Part shown: piece after piece, positions 34,089 through 43,521 of the stretch
Layout of the letters: the number at the start of each line of letters is the position of its first letter
How positions within the stretch are numbered: the stretch's first letter is position 1
Assembly: GCF_013284035.1 (NCBI RefSeq)
Contig: NZ_CP054141.1
Span: 2,728,001 to 2,792,000, forward strand
DNA length: 64,000 bases
From: Flavobacterium sp. M31R6
GTDB lineage: Bacteria; Bacteroidota; Bacteroidia; Flavobacteriales; Flavobacteriaceae
Direction: 5' to 3'
Notes under the pieces: model-generated
Database searches by the model: none
The model's input: only the letters and a program-made list of their open reading frames with translations
What the model was told of the DNA's origin: nothing
Program-made: the position numbers and the translations under genes

Positions 34089-34682
34089 ATGGAGAATAGT
34101 TTTGAAGATTTGATTGCTACTTATATTGAAAATAAGGTAGGCATATCCGAACATTTTTTGAGTAATGATTTGGCTAATAACTTAAAGCAAAATCTACATA
34201 ATTTAAATAAAAACAGCCAATTATCAGCTGCAGGGATTGGTAATTCAGAAAAGTTATCATACGATGGAGCCATTCGAAGTGATTCCATCTATTGGCTAGA
34301 CAAAAAGAATAATAATGCGTTTGAGAATGAATTTTTTCTACAAATAGAAGCTTTTATACTTTATTTGAATGAAAGTTGTTATGCTGGAATTACGGGTTAC
34401 GAATTTCATTATTCGTTATATGAAGCTGGAGATTTCTACCTGAAACATCTCGATCAATTCAAAAACAATCCCAGTCGAAAATACTCGATGATCAGCTATT
34501 TAAACAGTAATTGGCAGGAAAGTGACGGAGGTGAACTACTCATTCACCAATTGGATAACAATCAAAAAATCAGTCCAACACAGGGTAAAACAGTTTTCTT
34601 TAAAAGTGATGAGCTTGTTCATGAAGTTTTGGTTACCCAAAAAACCAGAATGAGTATTACTGGATGGTTAAAGAGCGATTAA
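34089..34682 (+). CDS. 2OG-Fe(II) oxygenase (prolyl-4-hydroxylase-like)
   Basis: 197 aa from ATG 34089 (MENSFEDLIATYIE). The frame is open from 34002, but the extra 29 residues (a hydrophobic stretch LFILNIALLILISL) are not part of the family and probably untranslated. Iron ligands: H-x-D in FYLKHLDQF and the distal H in DELVHEVLVT. The 2OG-binding arginine is in KTRMSITGWL. Members hydroxylate proline or other residues in proteins. Ends 3 nt from the convergent RMD1 gene. Confidence 0.85.
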   Translation: MENSFEDLIATYIENKVGISEHFLSNDLANNLKQNLHNLNKNSQLSAAGIGNSEKLSYDGAIRSDSIYWLDKKNNNAFENEFFLQIEAFILYLNESCYAGITGYEFHYSLYEAGDFYLKHLDQFKNNPSRKYSMISYLNSNWQESDGGELLIHQLDNNQKISPTQGKTVFFKSDELVHEVLVTQKTRMSITGWLKSD

Positions 34683-34685
34683 TTT

Positions 34686-35480
34686 TTAATGAAAAAGTAA
34701 CGCTATCATTATTTCCAAAAAAATTAATATAATCACAATCCATTCCAATCGGGAGCTTTCACGTACATTCAAAACATCCGTAAAAAGTCTAAGATTGTCC
34801 TCTACGATATCCAATCTATAATCAAGATCCTTAAAACGTGGATTGATATCAAAATTAGCTTTTAGATGGCGATTTAAAAGATGGAGCTCTTCATTGTCCC
34901 AAACTAAATTGGGGTCATCGAGAATATAGAGATTATCAACAATACTGTTTTTGACGTTCAATACTTTTCCGATGTATTTCAGTAGATTTTTTTTTGAAAT
35001 GCTTAGTTTTCCGTGCTGTTCTAATTCTTGTATGTATTTTTTGGAAGAAGTGATAAGATCATCTGTCAGCGCTTCATAATAATCCAATGCAACAGATTGG
35101 GCAATATTGAGCATTACGATTTTCATGACAGAAGCATCAACAAAAGGTACAGAGACATAATCATTTTTGATAATCACTTTTGGAGTGTTTGTATCAATTT
35201 CTATTCGATATTCCTCAAGCAATTCCAAATCAACAATTGTCGAAGCATAGTTTTTGACAAAATCAATGAATTCATTTTTCTCCGTAGCTGTGCAATTTGC
35301 AAATACAACTACTCCATAATCAAATATATAGATGTAGCGTTTTTTGTTTTTTAACGTATAAAAAATTTCAGAGGGTGAACTGGAATGTGCTTCAACTCCA
35401 TATTCAGTTCTTATTTTTTTTATGTTAAAAACTTCTGCGATTTGAATAGCCTCAATTTTAATAAAATTATCATTTCCCAT
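34686..35480 (-). CDS. RMD1/YagE family protein (DUF155)
   Basis: 264 aa. The core starts IYIFDYGVVVFANCTATEK, continues through DYYEALTDDLITSSKKYIQELEQHGKL, and ends with the family's acidic helix NPRFKDLDYRLDIVEDNLRLFTDVLNVRESSRLE (positions about 210-243) before a C-terminal membrane helix (WIVIILIFLEIMIALLF). DUF155 proteins are linked to mitochondrial or respiratory functions in eukaryotes; the bacterial role is unknown. Tail-anchored in the inner membrane. Confidence 0.88.
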   Translation of the reverse strand: MGNDNFIKIEAIQIAEVFNIKKIRTEYGVEAHSSSPSEIFYTLKNKKRYIYIFDYGVVVFANCTATEKNEFIDFVKNYASTIVDLELLEEYRIEIDTNTPKVIIKNDYVSVPFVDASVMKIVMLNIAQSVALDYYEALTDDLITSSKKYIQELEQHGKLSISKKNLLKYIGKVLNVKNSIVDNLYILDDPNLVWDNEELHLLNRHLKANFDINPRFKDLDYRLDIVEDNLRLFTDVLNVRESSRLEWIVIILIFLEIMIALLFH

Positions 35481-35767
35481 AATAGAAGTTTTGTTTTATA
35501 CCATCAATGTAGCTTAAAGTTAGTTATTTCCATTTGATTAAATAATGCCGTAATATTTTTTTTGACTAAAAGCGAAGTAAAATCTAATTTTTTATTAAAA
35601 AAATGTATTGGTCATTATTGATGGTTATTAGTATCATTTACATCCTATTTTTAGAATAATACAATTCTGCATGGTGTTAAACATTAAAAAAAAATGAATA
35701 AATTGGGAGTAATATTTAGTTAGAATACGTAAATTAGTACATTGAAAATCAGTAAAATAAAGGTATT

Positions 35768-36121
35768 ATGGGAGAGATGAAAAAAAATTCAGGAACAAAT
35801 GGTTTAGAACAAAAAAAAGAAAACAAAAACAAGTTACCGGATTCTCTTTTGTATCCTCCGGAAGAAGATATTTATAGAAAATTCCATAAAGAAAGTGACA
35901 TCGACCCTGAAGATATTTCGAAAAAGAAAATTCCTATCGAAATCAACAATATAAGCGAACTGAACCAAAAGGAATTTGATGAGGACATGTCTGGTGCCGA
36001 TTTAGATATCCCAGGTTCAGAGTTTGATGATGAATACATTTCGACTGGAGAAGAAGATGAAGAAAATAGCCATTACAGCATTGGTGGAGACGATCACAAT
36101 AATTTGGAAGAAAACACCTAA
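35768..36121 (+). CDS. Acidic hypothetical protein
   Basis: 117 aa (ATG at 35768; a second at 35780 gives 113 aa). Very acidic, low hydrophobicity, probably disordered (DEDMSGADLDIPGSEFDDEYISTGEEDEEN). Lysine-rich first 30 residues. No recognised domain. Similar acidic proteins are common beside flavobacterial housekeeping genes. The 35481-35767 gap upstream is AT-rich without a clear repeat. Confidence 0.65.
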   Translation: MGEMKKNSGTNGLEQKKENKNKLPDSLLYPPEEDIYRKFHKESDIDPEDISKKKIPIEINNISELNQKEFDEDMSGADLDIPGSEFDDEYISTGEEDEENSHYSIGGDDHNNLEENT

Positions 36122-36216
36122 ACTAAGTTATTCTTAGACCTAAAACGGGTATTTTGGGACATTTTAAGTTGGTTTGTTTTTTTATTATATTCATTAAAAA
36201 TAAAAACAAGAGATGA

Positions 36217-36513
36217 TTATTTGCTACTTTCAATAAATAGTTTTTCCAAAATTTTTGCCGCTTCATCATCAGAATTTGCTGAAAAACCGGACACAAAAAC
36301 ACCTTTTTTGCCAGAAATGGATATTATTCCATAAACAACTGATTCTTCATCTGGATCTGAGTCTCCTTCATAACGATATACATGTTCTACTGAGTAATCA
36401 TCTGGATTCGATTTAATGGCTTCTGTATGAAGATTAAAATCATGGTGAAATCCTTTTTCTTTTAAATCTTCTAAGGCTTCCAAAACGGTGGTATAATGAT
36501 AAGTTGGTTTCAT
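36217..36513 (-). CDS. Small conserved hypothetical protein
   Basis: 98 aa from the ATG at 36511-36513 ([21 protein letters not shown]). The frame extends upstream to 36600 with a second ATG at 36576, but the added 29 residues look like untranslated leader. Alpha/beta fold with [19 protein letters not shown] and [19 protein letters not shown]. Relatives are sometimes labelled phosphoribosylpyrophosphate synthetase, which the short length does not support. Function unknown. Confidence 0.7.
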   Translation of the reverse strand: MKPTYHYTTVLEALEDLKEKGFHHDFNLHTEAIKSNPDDYSVEHVYRYEGDSDPDEESVVYGIISISGKKGVFVSGFSANSDDEAAKILEKLFIESSK

Positions 36514-36708
36514 ATGTAGCTTTTTTTTATTGGTCATATGTAATTGCTTCGTCTGTTTGCTAACGTTCGAGACGCAATCATCATTGGTTTTTACGACCAA
36601 TTTAGAGTCATGCCAATTTCATAATGACAGAAATTAATATTTAGATTAAAGATAACTATTTTGTTTGTAGTATGTTGCAAATGACTTGTTAAAGTAAAAG
36701 CTGTATTC

Positions 36709-36739
36709 TTGAAAAACCTTGATTAATGTTGTAGATTTG
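36709..36739 (+). promoter_or_regulatory. rnpB promoter
   Basis: TTG at 36709-36711, 20 nt, TAGATTTG at 36732-36739: full Bacteroidota consensus, with RNase P RNA starting 4-5 nt further on. Confidence 0.75.
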
Positions 36740-36742
36740 CAC

Positions 36743-37061
36743 CGCAGACCGCCTTATCGTCGTCTCGATTAATCGGGAGGGAGGAAAGTCCGGACACCAC
36801 AGAGAAGCATAGCGGGTAACACCCGTCGGTTGCGTTTTAGGACGTGATTAGGACAAGTGCAACAGAAAGTATGTACAGGTAATGCTGTAGTGAAACCAGG
36901 TAAACTCTATGCGGTGAAATATCAAGTATATCAGCATTTAAGGGCTTCTCGTCCGTTGCTGAAGGGTAGATAGCTTGAGTCCAACAGTAATGCTGGATCT
37001 AGATAAATGATAAGGTATTGTTAGTAATAACAAGAACAGAATCCGGCTTATAGGTCTGCAT
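36743..37061 (+). ncRNA. rnpB: RNase P RNA (class A)
   Basis: About 319 nt. It has GAGGAAAGTCCGGAC (P4 5' half and J3/4) near the start, ACAGAATCCGGCTTATAGG (P4 3' half) near the end, and the end helix GCAGACC/GGTCTGC (P1). The middle region AGGGTAGATAGCTTGAG fits the usual bacterial core. A T7 run follows. RNase P removes 5' leaders of tRNAs. A consensus promoter lies directly upstream. Confidence 0.96.
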
Positions 37062-37107
37062 TTTTTTACTATTTTTCATGTTTATTTACTATTTTAGTCA
37101 AAAAAAC

Positions 37108-37515
37108 ATGAGAAATTTTCCTTTTTTATCTTCATCACAGTCACTTTTACTTTTTAGAATTACTCTACCATTATTTTTTGTGGCTCATGCGGTCACAAGG
37201 ATTACCAATGGCACAATAGAACGATTTGCCGGGTTTTTATCTTCCAAGGGCTTCATTGCAACCACTGTAATGGTTTGGGGAATCACTGCCTATGAAATTA
37301 TTGGAGGTATCGCACTGGCCTTTGGATATTATACAAAGTATCTGTCTCTTGGATTTATTTTGATGTTAATAATGGGTAATATTATCATCCATTATGAAAA
37401 TGGTTGGTGGGTTGGTGAACACGGTGAAGGAGGAATGGAGTATAGCTGTGCTCTAATTTTGGGGCTGGTTGTTATTGCAGCTACGAAAAACCATAAAGAG
37501 ACTCTTGAAAACTAA
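37108..37515 (+). CDS. DoxX family membrane protein
   Basis: 135 aa from ATG 37108 (MRNFPFLSSSQSLLLF). An upstream in-frame ATG at 37078 is only 10 nt after the RNase P T tract, so it is less likely. Four hydrophobic helices with DoxX signatures: RITLPLFFVAHAVTRI, YEIIGGIALAFGYYTK and the C-terminal VGEHGEGGMEYSCALIL. DoxX-like proteins are linked to quinone/thiol redox membrane complexes. A pantoate-reductase-like gene follows 11 nt later, so probably co-transcribed. Confidence 0.85.
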   Translation: MRNFPFLSSSQSLLLFRITLPLFFVAHAVTRITNGTIERFAGFLSSKGFIATTVMVWGITAYEIIGGIALAFGYYTKYLSLGFILMLIMGNIIIHYENGWWVGEHGEGGMEYSCALILGLVVIAATKNHKETLEN

Positions 37516-37526
37516 TCCATTAAATA

Positions 37527-38471
37527 ATGAAAACACGTATAGGAATTTTAGGTTTAGGTGGAGTAGGTGGTTATTTTGGAGGACTATTGGCCAGAGAATA
37601 CACTAAATCCAATACCGTCGAAATTATTTTTATTGCTCGAGGCGAAACTCAAAAAAACATTGTTGAATCAGGATTAAAAATCCTCTCCGATGATGGTGAG
37701 ACGATTGTTTTCCCGGATTTAGTTTCTGACAATCCTGAATTAATCGGAACACTCGATTACCTGATATGTGCGACCAAAACCTACGATATTGAAACTAGTT
37801 TTGAATTGTACAGAAAATGCATTGCACCCGATACAATCATTCTTCCACTTTACAACGGAGTTGATGCTACAGAGAGGATTAACAAACTATTTCCACAAAA
37901 TATTGTTTTGCAAGGCTGTGTCTATATCGTTTCGATGATTGTTGCACCAGGAATAATCAAGAAAATTGGACCTTATGAAAAACTATTTTTCGGATCGAAA
38001 TCAACTAAGGATTCTAGAATAACAACACTTCAATCTATTTTCGAAAAGGCAAAAATCGAAAGTTATTTTGTTGCGAATATTGAAGAAACCGTTTGGGAAA
38101 AATTCATTTTTATTTCGGCTCTTGCCTCAGCAACTTCTTATTTGAATCAGAATATTGGTCAGATTTTATCAAATTCAGAGAGTAAACAAGTTTATATTTC
38201 TTTGTTGAATGAAATTGCCTTGGTCGCTTCCGCGAAAGGGTTAAAAATGCCCAAAAATATTATTGAAGAAACTATTATCAAACTTGAAAAATCACCGCAA
38301 GAAGCAACTTCCTCAATGCATAGGGATTTTTTAGCCAATCATAAAACTGAAGTTGTTTCACTAACCGAATTCGTCGTAAAAGAAGGTCAGAAATATAGAG
38401 TTTCGACACCTGTTTATCAATTGATACTAGACAAATTGCAAAATAAAAACAGATTTAATTTTCGATTTTAA
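37527..38471 (+). CDS. Ketopantoate reductase-like protein (ApbA/PanE)
   Basis: 314 aa. N-terminal Rossmann NAD(P) motif ILGLGGVGGYFGG (9-20). The conserved Lys in CATKTYDIE and asparagine in LPLYNGVDATERI belong to the PanE family, with the C-terminal domain KFIFISALASATSYL. 2-dehydropantoate 2-reductase makes pantoate for coenzyme A; several paralogues act on other 2-oxo acids, so the substrate is not certain. The 3' end overlaps the convergent response-regulator gene by 17 bp. Confidence 0.87.
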   Translation: MKTRIGILGLGGVGGYFGGLLAREYTKSNTVEIIFIARGETQKNIVESGLKILSDDGETIVFPDLVSDNPELIGTLDYLICATKTYDIETSFELYRKCIAPDTIILPLYNGVDATERINKLFPQNIVLQGCVYIVSMIVAPGIIKKIGPYEKLFFGSKSTKDSRITTLQSIFEKAKIESYFVANIEETVWEKFIFISALASATSYLNQNIGQILSNSESKQVYISLLNEIALVASAKGLKMPKNIIEETIIKLEKSPQEATSSMHRDFLANHKTEVVSLTEFVVKEGQKYRVSTPVYQLILDKLQNKNRFNFRF

Positions 38472-39144
38472 ATTCCAATCCAATATTCCGGACACTTTCA
38501 ATGCTTATTCTAGAATCGTCCTTGAAATATTTACGTATTTTACTGATGTAGACATCCATACTTCTGCCTGAAAAAAAATCGTCACTACCCCAAATCGTTT
38601 TCAAAATTTGTTCCCGTTTTACCATTTGATTTTTATGGATAAAGAAAAAATGAATTAGAGCCGCTTCTTTTTCAGTCAGTTGTTGCGTTACAGAATTGTT
38701 TTTTAGGCACAAACGTTTGGTATCGAATGAATAAGCACCAATTTCTAATTCCTCAATTATTGGTAAATGAGCCTGTTTTTGTTTGCTTCTCTTCAGGATA
38801 TTGTTAAGTCTTAAAACAAGTTCATCAGCCTCAAAAGGCTTTACAATATAATCATCCGCACCTAATTTTAATCCAATGATTTTGTCTTCTTTTAGCTTTC
38901 TTGCCGTCAGAAAAACAAAAGGGACTTCAGGATTGATTTTGATGATTTTCTCGGCAAGGGTAAATCCATCCATTTTGGGCATCATAACATCAAAAACGCA
39001 AATATCAAAGCTTTCAATTTGGAAGATACGCAACGCTTCTTCTCCGTTTTCTGCCCAAGTAATCTCATATTGGTATAATTCTAAATATTGCTTGAGAACA
39101 CTTGCGAAATCAGCATCATCTTCGGCTAAAAGTATTTTTTTCAA
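38455..39144 (-). CDS. OmpR-family response regulator
   Basis: 229 aa. Receiver domain with acidic pair EDD (8-10), phosphorylation D52 in FDVMMPKMDGF, T in FLTARK and K in YIVKPFEADEL. C-terminal winged-helix DNA-binding domain with LTEKEAALIHFFF and the recognition region SGRSMDVYISKIRKYFK. Partner of the kinase encoded 10 nt upstream. Its overlap with the ketopantoate-reductase gene is at the 3' ends only. Confidence 0.94.
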   Translation of the reverse strand: MKKILLAEDDADFASVLKQYLELYQYEITWAENGEEALRIFQIESFDICVFDVMMPKMDGFTLAEKIIKINPEVPFVFLTARKLKEDKIIGLKLGADDYIVKPFEADELVLRLNNILKRSKQKQAHLPIIEELEIGAYSFDTKRLCLKNNSVTQQLTEKEAALIHFFFIHKNQMVKREQILKTIWGSDDFFSGRSMDVYISKIRKYFKDDSRISIESVRNIGLEFKIEN

Positions 39145-39154
39145 TGGGAGAATA

Positions 39155-40513
39155 TTAGACTTTAAACATAATTGTAAACTCAGATCCTTTACCTAAATCA
39201 CTTATAACATCAATTGTGCCTTGATGTGCTTTTATAATTTGCTTTACATAAAAAAGCCCCAATCCTAATCCTTTTGTATTGTGTAAATTGCCTTCTTCGA
39301 CTCTGTAGAACTTATCAAACAATAAAGAATGTTTATTTTTTGAAATTCCAATTCCATCATCTTTAATACTGATGTTAAATTGGTTTTTGATTAATTCGGT
39401 TTTAATTGTAATAGTATTACTTCCATATTTCACGGCATTTTCGAGTACATTTAAAAGAGCAGTCGTCAGATGGAATTTATCCAAAACCAAAGACGTTTCG
39501 TTTGTGTTAAAATGTGTTTCGATAGTCACTTTTGGAAACGCAATCTTAAAATCGGCAACGATATTTTTTAAAAATGATTCTGCATCGATTTTCTCTTTTT
39601 GCAATTCAATCTCATCTTCTCCCAAGGAATTAGCCATTACTTGGTCAATTAAGCTTTGCAGACGAGTATTTTGACGCGAAATAGTATTCAAAACACAGCT
39701 GAATTGCGCTTCATTCTCGCGAATGTCTTTTCGCTCTAATATTTTTGTGGAAATTCCCAAAGTAGTCAGAGGAGTTTTGAGTTCGTGAGTGATATTATTG
39801 ATGAAATCGGTTTTGACATCACTTACTTTTTTTTGCTTAATTAATGCTTTAATCGCAATTACAAAAAGAGTTATTAAAGTTAGAATTGAAAGCAATGACA
39901 GCAGTAAAATCATTTTCATTCTTTCAAAAATGATCATTTCCCAATCGATTACAGAAACATACATGGAATCTTCTGTAAGTAATTTATAATCTTTTAATGA
40001 TGCAGGACCATTTGTGGTGCTAACATAATTTCTAACCAAAAAAGCATTATTTAAAGACTTTAAATTACCGTATATTTTATTTTGAATAAGAGGCTTTTCA
40101 GAAAAAATAGTATCCGTTTTTCGATAACTATTATAAATGACAAATTTGTTCAGGACAATAGCAAAATCAATGGCGATATTGGGGAAATCTCTTTTAAATC
40201 GAAGTTGTAGTTTTCGTGTTAAGGCGTCATTAGATTCATTTTCTATTAAAGTATTTTTTATAGTAATCTTTGATTTTTTACCCAAAACATAATTTTGGGC
40301 CAATTGCTTATAAAGCATTTCTTTTTTGTTGACATAAGCCGAATCAATATCACTGTAATCATTCGTTATTTTGGCAATATCTTCTTTAATTTCTGAGTGA
40401 AACTGTGCCACTTTATAATCATAAGTGGTTTTTACCAAATAGCATTGCACGGCAGATAAGACAATCAGAGCAACTATAGAAAATGCGATTAATAAATTAA
40501 TTCTTTGTTTCAT
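39155..40513 (-). CDS. Sensor histidine kinase
   Basis: 452 aa from MKQRINLLIAFSIVAL (ATG at 40511-40513); the frame opens at 40564 but the extra 17 residues precede the natural membrane segment. Two transmembrane helices (about 5-28 and 205-228) with a periplasmic domain of about 170 residues. HisKA with H in FINNITHELKTPLTTLG. HATPase with NVLENAVKYG, DDGIGISKN and GLGLGLFYVKQII. Classical kinase working with the downstream OmpR regulator. The gene diverges from a beta-barrel outer membrane protein, a likely target (inference from layout). Confidence 0.93.
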   Translation of the reverse strand: MKQRINLLIAFSIVALIVLSAVQCYLVKTTYDYKVAQFHSEIKEDIAKITNDYSDIDSAYVNKKEMLYKQLAQNYVLGKKSKITIKNTLIENESNDALTRKLQLRFKRDFPNIAIDFAIVLNKFVIYNSYRKTDTIFSEKPLIQNKIYGNLKSLNNAFLVRNYVSTTNGPASLKDYKLLTEDSMYVSVIDWEMIIFERMKMILLLSLLSILTLITLFVIAIKALIKQKKVSDVKTDFINNITHELKTPLTTLGISTKILERKDIRENEAQFSCVLNTISRQNTRLQSLIDQVMANSLGEDEIELQKEKIDAESFLKNIVADFKIAFPKVTIETHFNTNETSLVLDKFHLTTALLNVLENAVKYGSNTITIKTELIKNQFNISIKDDGIGISKNKHSLLFDKFYRVEEGNLHNTKGLGLGLFYVKQIIKAHQGTIDVISDLGKGSEFTIMFKV

Positions 40514-40654
40514 TTGGTAATAATTGAATTCAAAAATAATTCTTTTATCATTCAAATTAGCCATTAACTCCGCATTAACCTTCGATTAACTTAGATAGTG
40601 AGTATTTAGAATCATTTTTGCAGTGTTTCATAATCAAAAAACTTACTATTATAA

Positions 40655-42772
40655 ATGAAAAATAGATTAGGATTTAAAAATGCATTAATCACCATTTGTC
40701 TTGTTATTTCTGGATTGAGTTACGGACAAAATACTACCGAAAATGACAGTATATCCAATAAATTAAAGGAAGTAGTTGTCACTAAAGAAAAAAAAATGTT
40801 CACCAATAAAAATGGCAATATAAAAGTTGATGTTGCTAATTCTATTCTAAATTCAGCCCCAAATACGATAGATTTGTTATCCAAACTACCCAATATTACT
40901 CTCAGTGCTGACAAAGAGAATATCACGGTTATTGGAAAGGGAAATCCTTTAATATACATAGACAATCAAAAAGTGGGAATGAATGATTTGACTGCCTTGT
41001 CGGTAGATGACATAAAAACCATCGAAATCATCAATAATCCATCATCAAAATATGAAGCCGAAGGAAGAGCGGTAATTTTGATAACCAGAAAATTTAGTAA
41101 AAAGGAAGGCTCACAAACGACTTTATCCGAGGTGGCTTCGTTCAAGAAAGAATTCAATAATTATTTGGGAATAAATTCGAGTTTCAAAAAGAATAAATTG
41201 GAATGGAAAGCTAATTTTAATTACAACAAACTAAGTCCTTGGGAAAGCCACAGCATTAATTATCAAATTCCATCTGAGGGTATAATTTCGAATTATAATG
41301 TTGCTACTGCAAATACCAAAAGAAAGCAATTTATTTTTGGTGGAGGCCTTTTTTATAAAATCAATGAAGAAGATTATTTTTCAATTAGCATGAACAGTAA
41401 ATTACAAAGCGAACCTTTCGACATAAACACAACAACTTATAACAAAAACGGAGATGTCGAAAATAATGTTGTAACGTACAGCGATAATAAGAGCCAGAAG
41501 AATTTTATCAACTCTTTTGTTAATTATTCAAAGAAAATTAAATCTATTGACACGCAATTGTTTACGGGTTTACAATATTCTAATTTTAATCAGGATTCAA
41601 AGTCGTTGGCCCAGAACAATTTTAATGACACTCAATTTGAATTGGCACAAAACAGCGATCAAAAATTCAATGTAAATGTTTTTTCGGGTAGGGTAGATCT
41701 TGAAAAAAAATTAAAAAATGAGATGAAGTTGGAAGCGGGAGGCCTTTATTTATCAGCTGATGCAAAAACTGATTTTGCCAATTTTAATTATGATTCCAAC
41801 GCTACAATCATTTCAAATTATAATTTTGAAGAAAAAAATAGCGCAGTATATTCTCAATTGTCTGGCAGTATGAAAAAGATTGGATATTCTTTTGGCTTGA
41901 GAGTTGAAAATACAAACATTATAGGAAAATTCAAAAATGACAATGTGCCATTAATCAATAAAAGTTATACCGATTTCTTTCCAAAAGCACAGCTTGACAT
42001 CCCAATTGACAGTACAAAATCAATAACCTTAAATTATTCAAAAAGTATTCTGAGACCTAATTATTCATCGACAAGTCAGGGTTCAACTTATATCAATCCG
42101 TATTTTTTATATTCCAGAAATATCAATTTAAATCCAACTATTAACAATCAAATTTCGTCTAGCTTCCAATATCATGACAAATCGGTAAAGCTAAGTTTTT
42201 ATCAAAATTTGGATCCTGTGTACAGCAGTTTTTTATTTGACAGCAAGAATAATATATTGATTTTTAAAGAAACCAATTTTGATAAAGAATCGGGACTTAA
42301 CTTAGAATTTACTTTGCCTTTTACTTATAAAATTTGGACTTCAACCAACAGTCTAAGCTGTATTTTGAATAAAATAGAAGATGATTCTGCCGAATTTATT
42401 ACATCAAAACCGTATTTATATTATTATTCCAGTAATGAATTTAAACTGCCAAAAGGTTACACAATTGTAGTATCAGCTTGGGGATTAACCGAACAAAAAG
42501 AAGGAGTATTTGAAAGAAAACCTGTATTCATAATGGATTTGGGCGTTTCAAAATCATTTTTAACCAATTGGAACTGCACCGTAAGTTATAATGATATTTT
42601 TAGAAACACAATTTATGAAGAAAGATTTACGATTAATGGAATAAGTTCAAAAGCTAGATATCTTGTCGATGCACATGAATTTTCGATAGCTGTTAAATAT
42701 TCATTTGGCAAAATAAAATCGGCAGAGTTTAAGGAAAAAAATATTGATGATAATTCTAATAGAATTCGATAA
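40655..42772 (+). CDS. TonB-receptor-like outer membrane beta-barrel protein
   Basis: 705 aa. Signal peptide (1-24, ending GLSYG). Plug-like domain (VVVTKEKKMFTNKNG, then LLSKLPNITLSADKENITV and IDNQKVGMNDL), then a long beta barrel of the OMP_b-brl_3 type with alternating aromatic strands to the C-terminus. No CarboxypepD_reg domain. Such proteins in Bacteroidota are often controlled by an adjacent two-component system, here on the opposite strand. Ligand unknown. Confidence 0.88.
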   Translation: MKNRLGFKNALITICLVISGLSYGQNTTENDSISNKLKEVVVTKEKKMFTNKNGNIKVDVANSILNSAPNTIDLLSKLPNITLSADKENITVIGKGNPLIYIDNQKVGMNDLTALSVDDIKTIEIINNPSSKYEAEGRAVILITRKFSKKEGSQTTLSEVASFKKEFNNYLGINSSFKKNKLEWKANFNYNKLSPWESHSINYQIPSEGIISNYNVATANTKRKQFIFGGGLFYKINEEDYFSISMNSKLQSEPFDINTTTYNKNGDVENNVVTYSDNKSQKNFINSFVNYSKKIKSIDTQLFTGLQYSNFNQDSKSLAQNNFNDTQFELAQNSDQKFNVNVFSGRVDLEKKLKNEMKLEAGGLYLSADAKTDFANFNYDSNATIISNYNFEEKNSAVYSQLSGSMKKIGYSFGLRVENTNIIGKFKNDNVPLINKSYTDFFPKAQLDIPIDSTKSITLNYSKSILRPNYSSTSQGSTYINPYFLYSRNINLNPTINNQISSSFQYHDKSVKLSFYQNLDPVYSSFLFDSKNNILIFKETNFDKESGLNLEFTLPFTYKIWTSTNSLSCILNKIEDDSAEFITSKPYLYYYSSNEFKLPKGYTIVVSAWGLTEQKEGVFERKPVFIMDLGVSKSFLTNWNCTVSYNDIFRNTIYEERFTINGISSKARYLVDAHEFSIAVKYSFGKIKSAEFKEKNIDDNSNRIR

Positions 42773-42865
42773 TAATTTTCCCAGTCAATTTTCTTAATCA
42801 GACAATCTTAATCTTATTAATAAACTAAAATGATTACAAACATGGTTTAAATATAATAATTGTAT

Positions 42866-42873
42866 TACATTTG
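42866..42873 (+). promoter_or_regulatory. Promoter -7 box of the 42904 gene
   Basis: TACATTTG matches TAnnTTTG and lies 30 nt before the ATG; the upstream TTT at about 42846 is a weak -33. Confidence 0.5.
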
Positions 42874-42903
42874 ATTACAAATTAATTATTAGTACCAGCC
42901 TTT

Positions 42904-43449
42904 ATGAAATTACTGCATCCCTTTGTTCTTTTTTTATTTTTTACACCTTTGATTAAAACAATTGCTCAAGACATGCCATCAGTTGAGAAAAATTTATTCA
43001 AAATTGATTTCCTAGATCCAGGTTTTACTTTCGAACATGGTTTAACAGCAAACAGCACTTTAAATTCGGAAATTGGATTAGGACTTGGTTATAAATATAG
43101 TGATTACTATGGCTCAACCTTTATTGCTTATCCTTTCATATTAGAAGAATATCGTTATTATTATAATTTTGCAAGACGAATTCGAAAAGGTAAAAGCATT
43201 TCGAGAAATTCAGGAAATTATTTTGGAGCTAACGCAGGTTATTTTTTTAAGCCAATTACGAAACAGCAGGAAAAATTTGTTGAATCTTCCCAAATAGCCG
43301 CTTTTTATGGTTTACAAAGAACTTATAAAAGAGGGTTTAATATTGGGTATCAGGTTGGAGTTGGGTATCAAATATCAAAATCTAATGATGATGGATTTAC
43401 ACCATATTTTAGATTTACAATAGGTTGGGTAATTGGTAAAAAGAAGTAA
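42904..43449 (+). CDS. Small outer-membrane-like beta protein
   Basis: 181 aa. Signal peptide (1-20, ending KTIAQ). The mature part is predicted as antiparallel strands with many Tyr, Phe and Gly (SEIGLGLGYKYSDYYGST, NYFGANAGYFFKP, YFRFTIGWVIGKKK) like a small eight-strand barrel. No named family recognised. Has its own promoter and ends at a strong terminator. Confidence 0.8.
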   Translation: MKLLHPFVLFLFFTPLIKTIAQDMPSVEKNLFKIDFLDPGFTFEHGLTANSTLNSEIGLGLGYKYSDYYGSTFIAYPFILEEYRYYYNFARRIRKGKSISRNSGNYFGANAGYFFKPITKQQEKFVESSQIAAFYGLQRTYKRGFNIGYQVGVGYQISKSNDDGFTPYFRFTIGWVIGKKK

Positions 43450-43462
43450 AAAACTAACTCCC

Positions 43463-43508
43463 TTATACAAATAAAGCCCTTGCGATTGCAAGGGCTTTAT
43501 TTGTATAA
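43463..43508. terminator. Bidirectional terminator with 20-bp perfect arms
   Basis: TTATACAAATAAAGCCCTTG (43463-43482), 6-nt loop, and its exact complement (43489-43508), between convergent genes ending at 43449 and 43522. Confidence 0.92.
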
Positions 43509-43521
43509 ATTCTTAAGTATC

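Noticed and set aside
37078..37107. Upstream start of the DoxX gene
   Set aside because: It lies 10 nt after the RNase P RNA T tract, and the added residues are not typical of DoxX.
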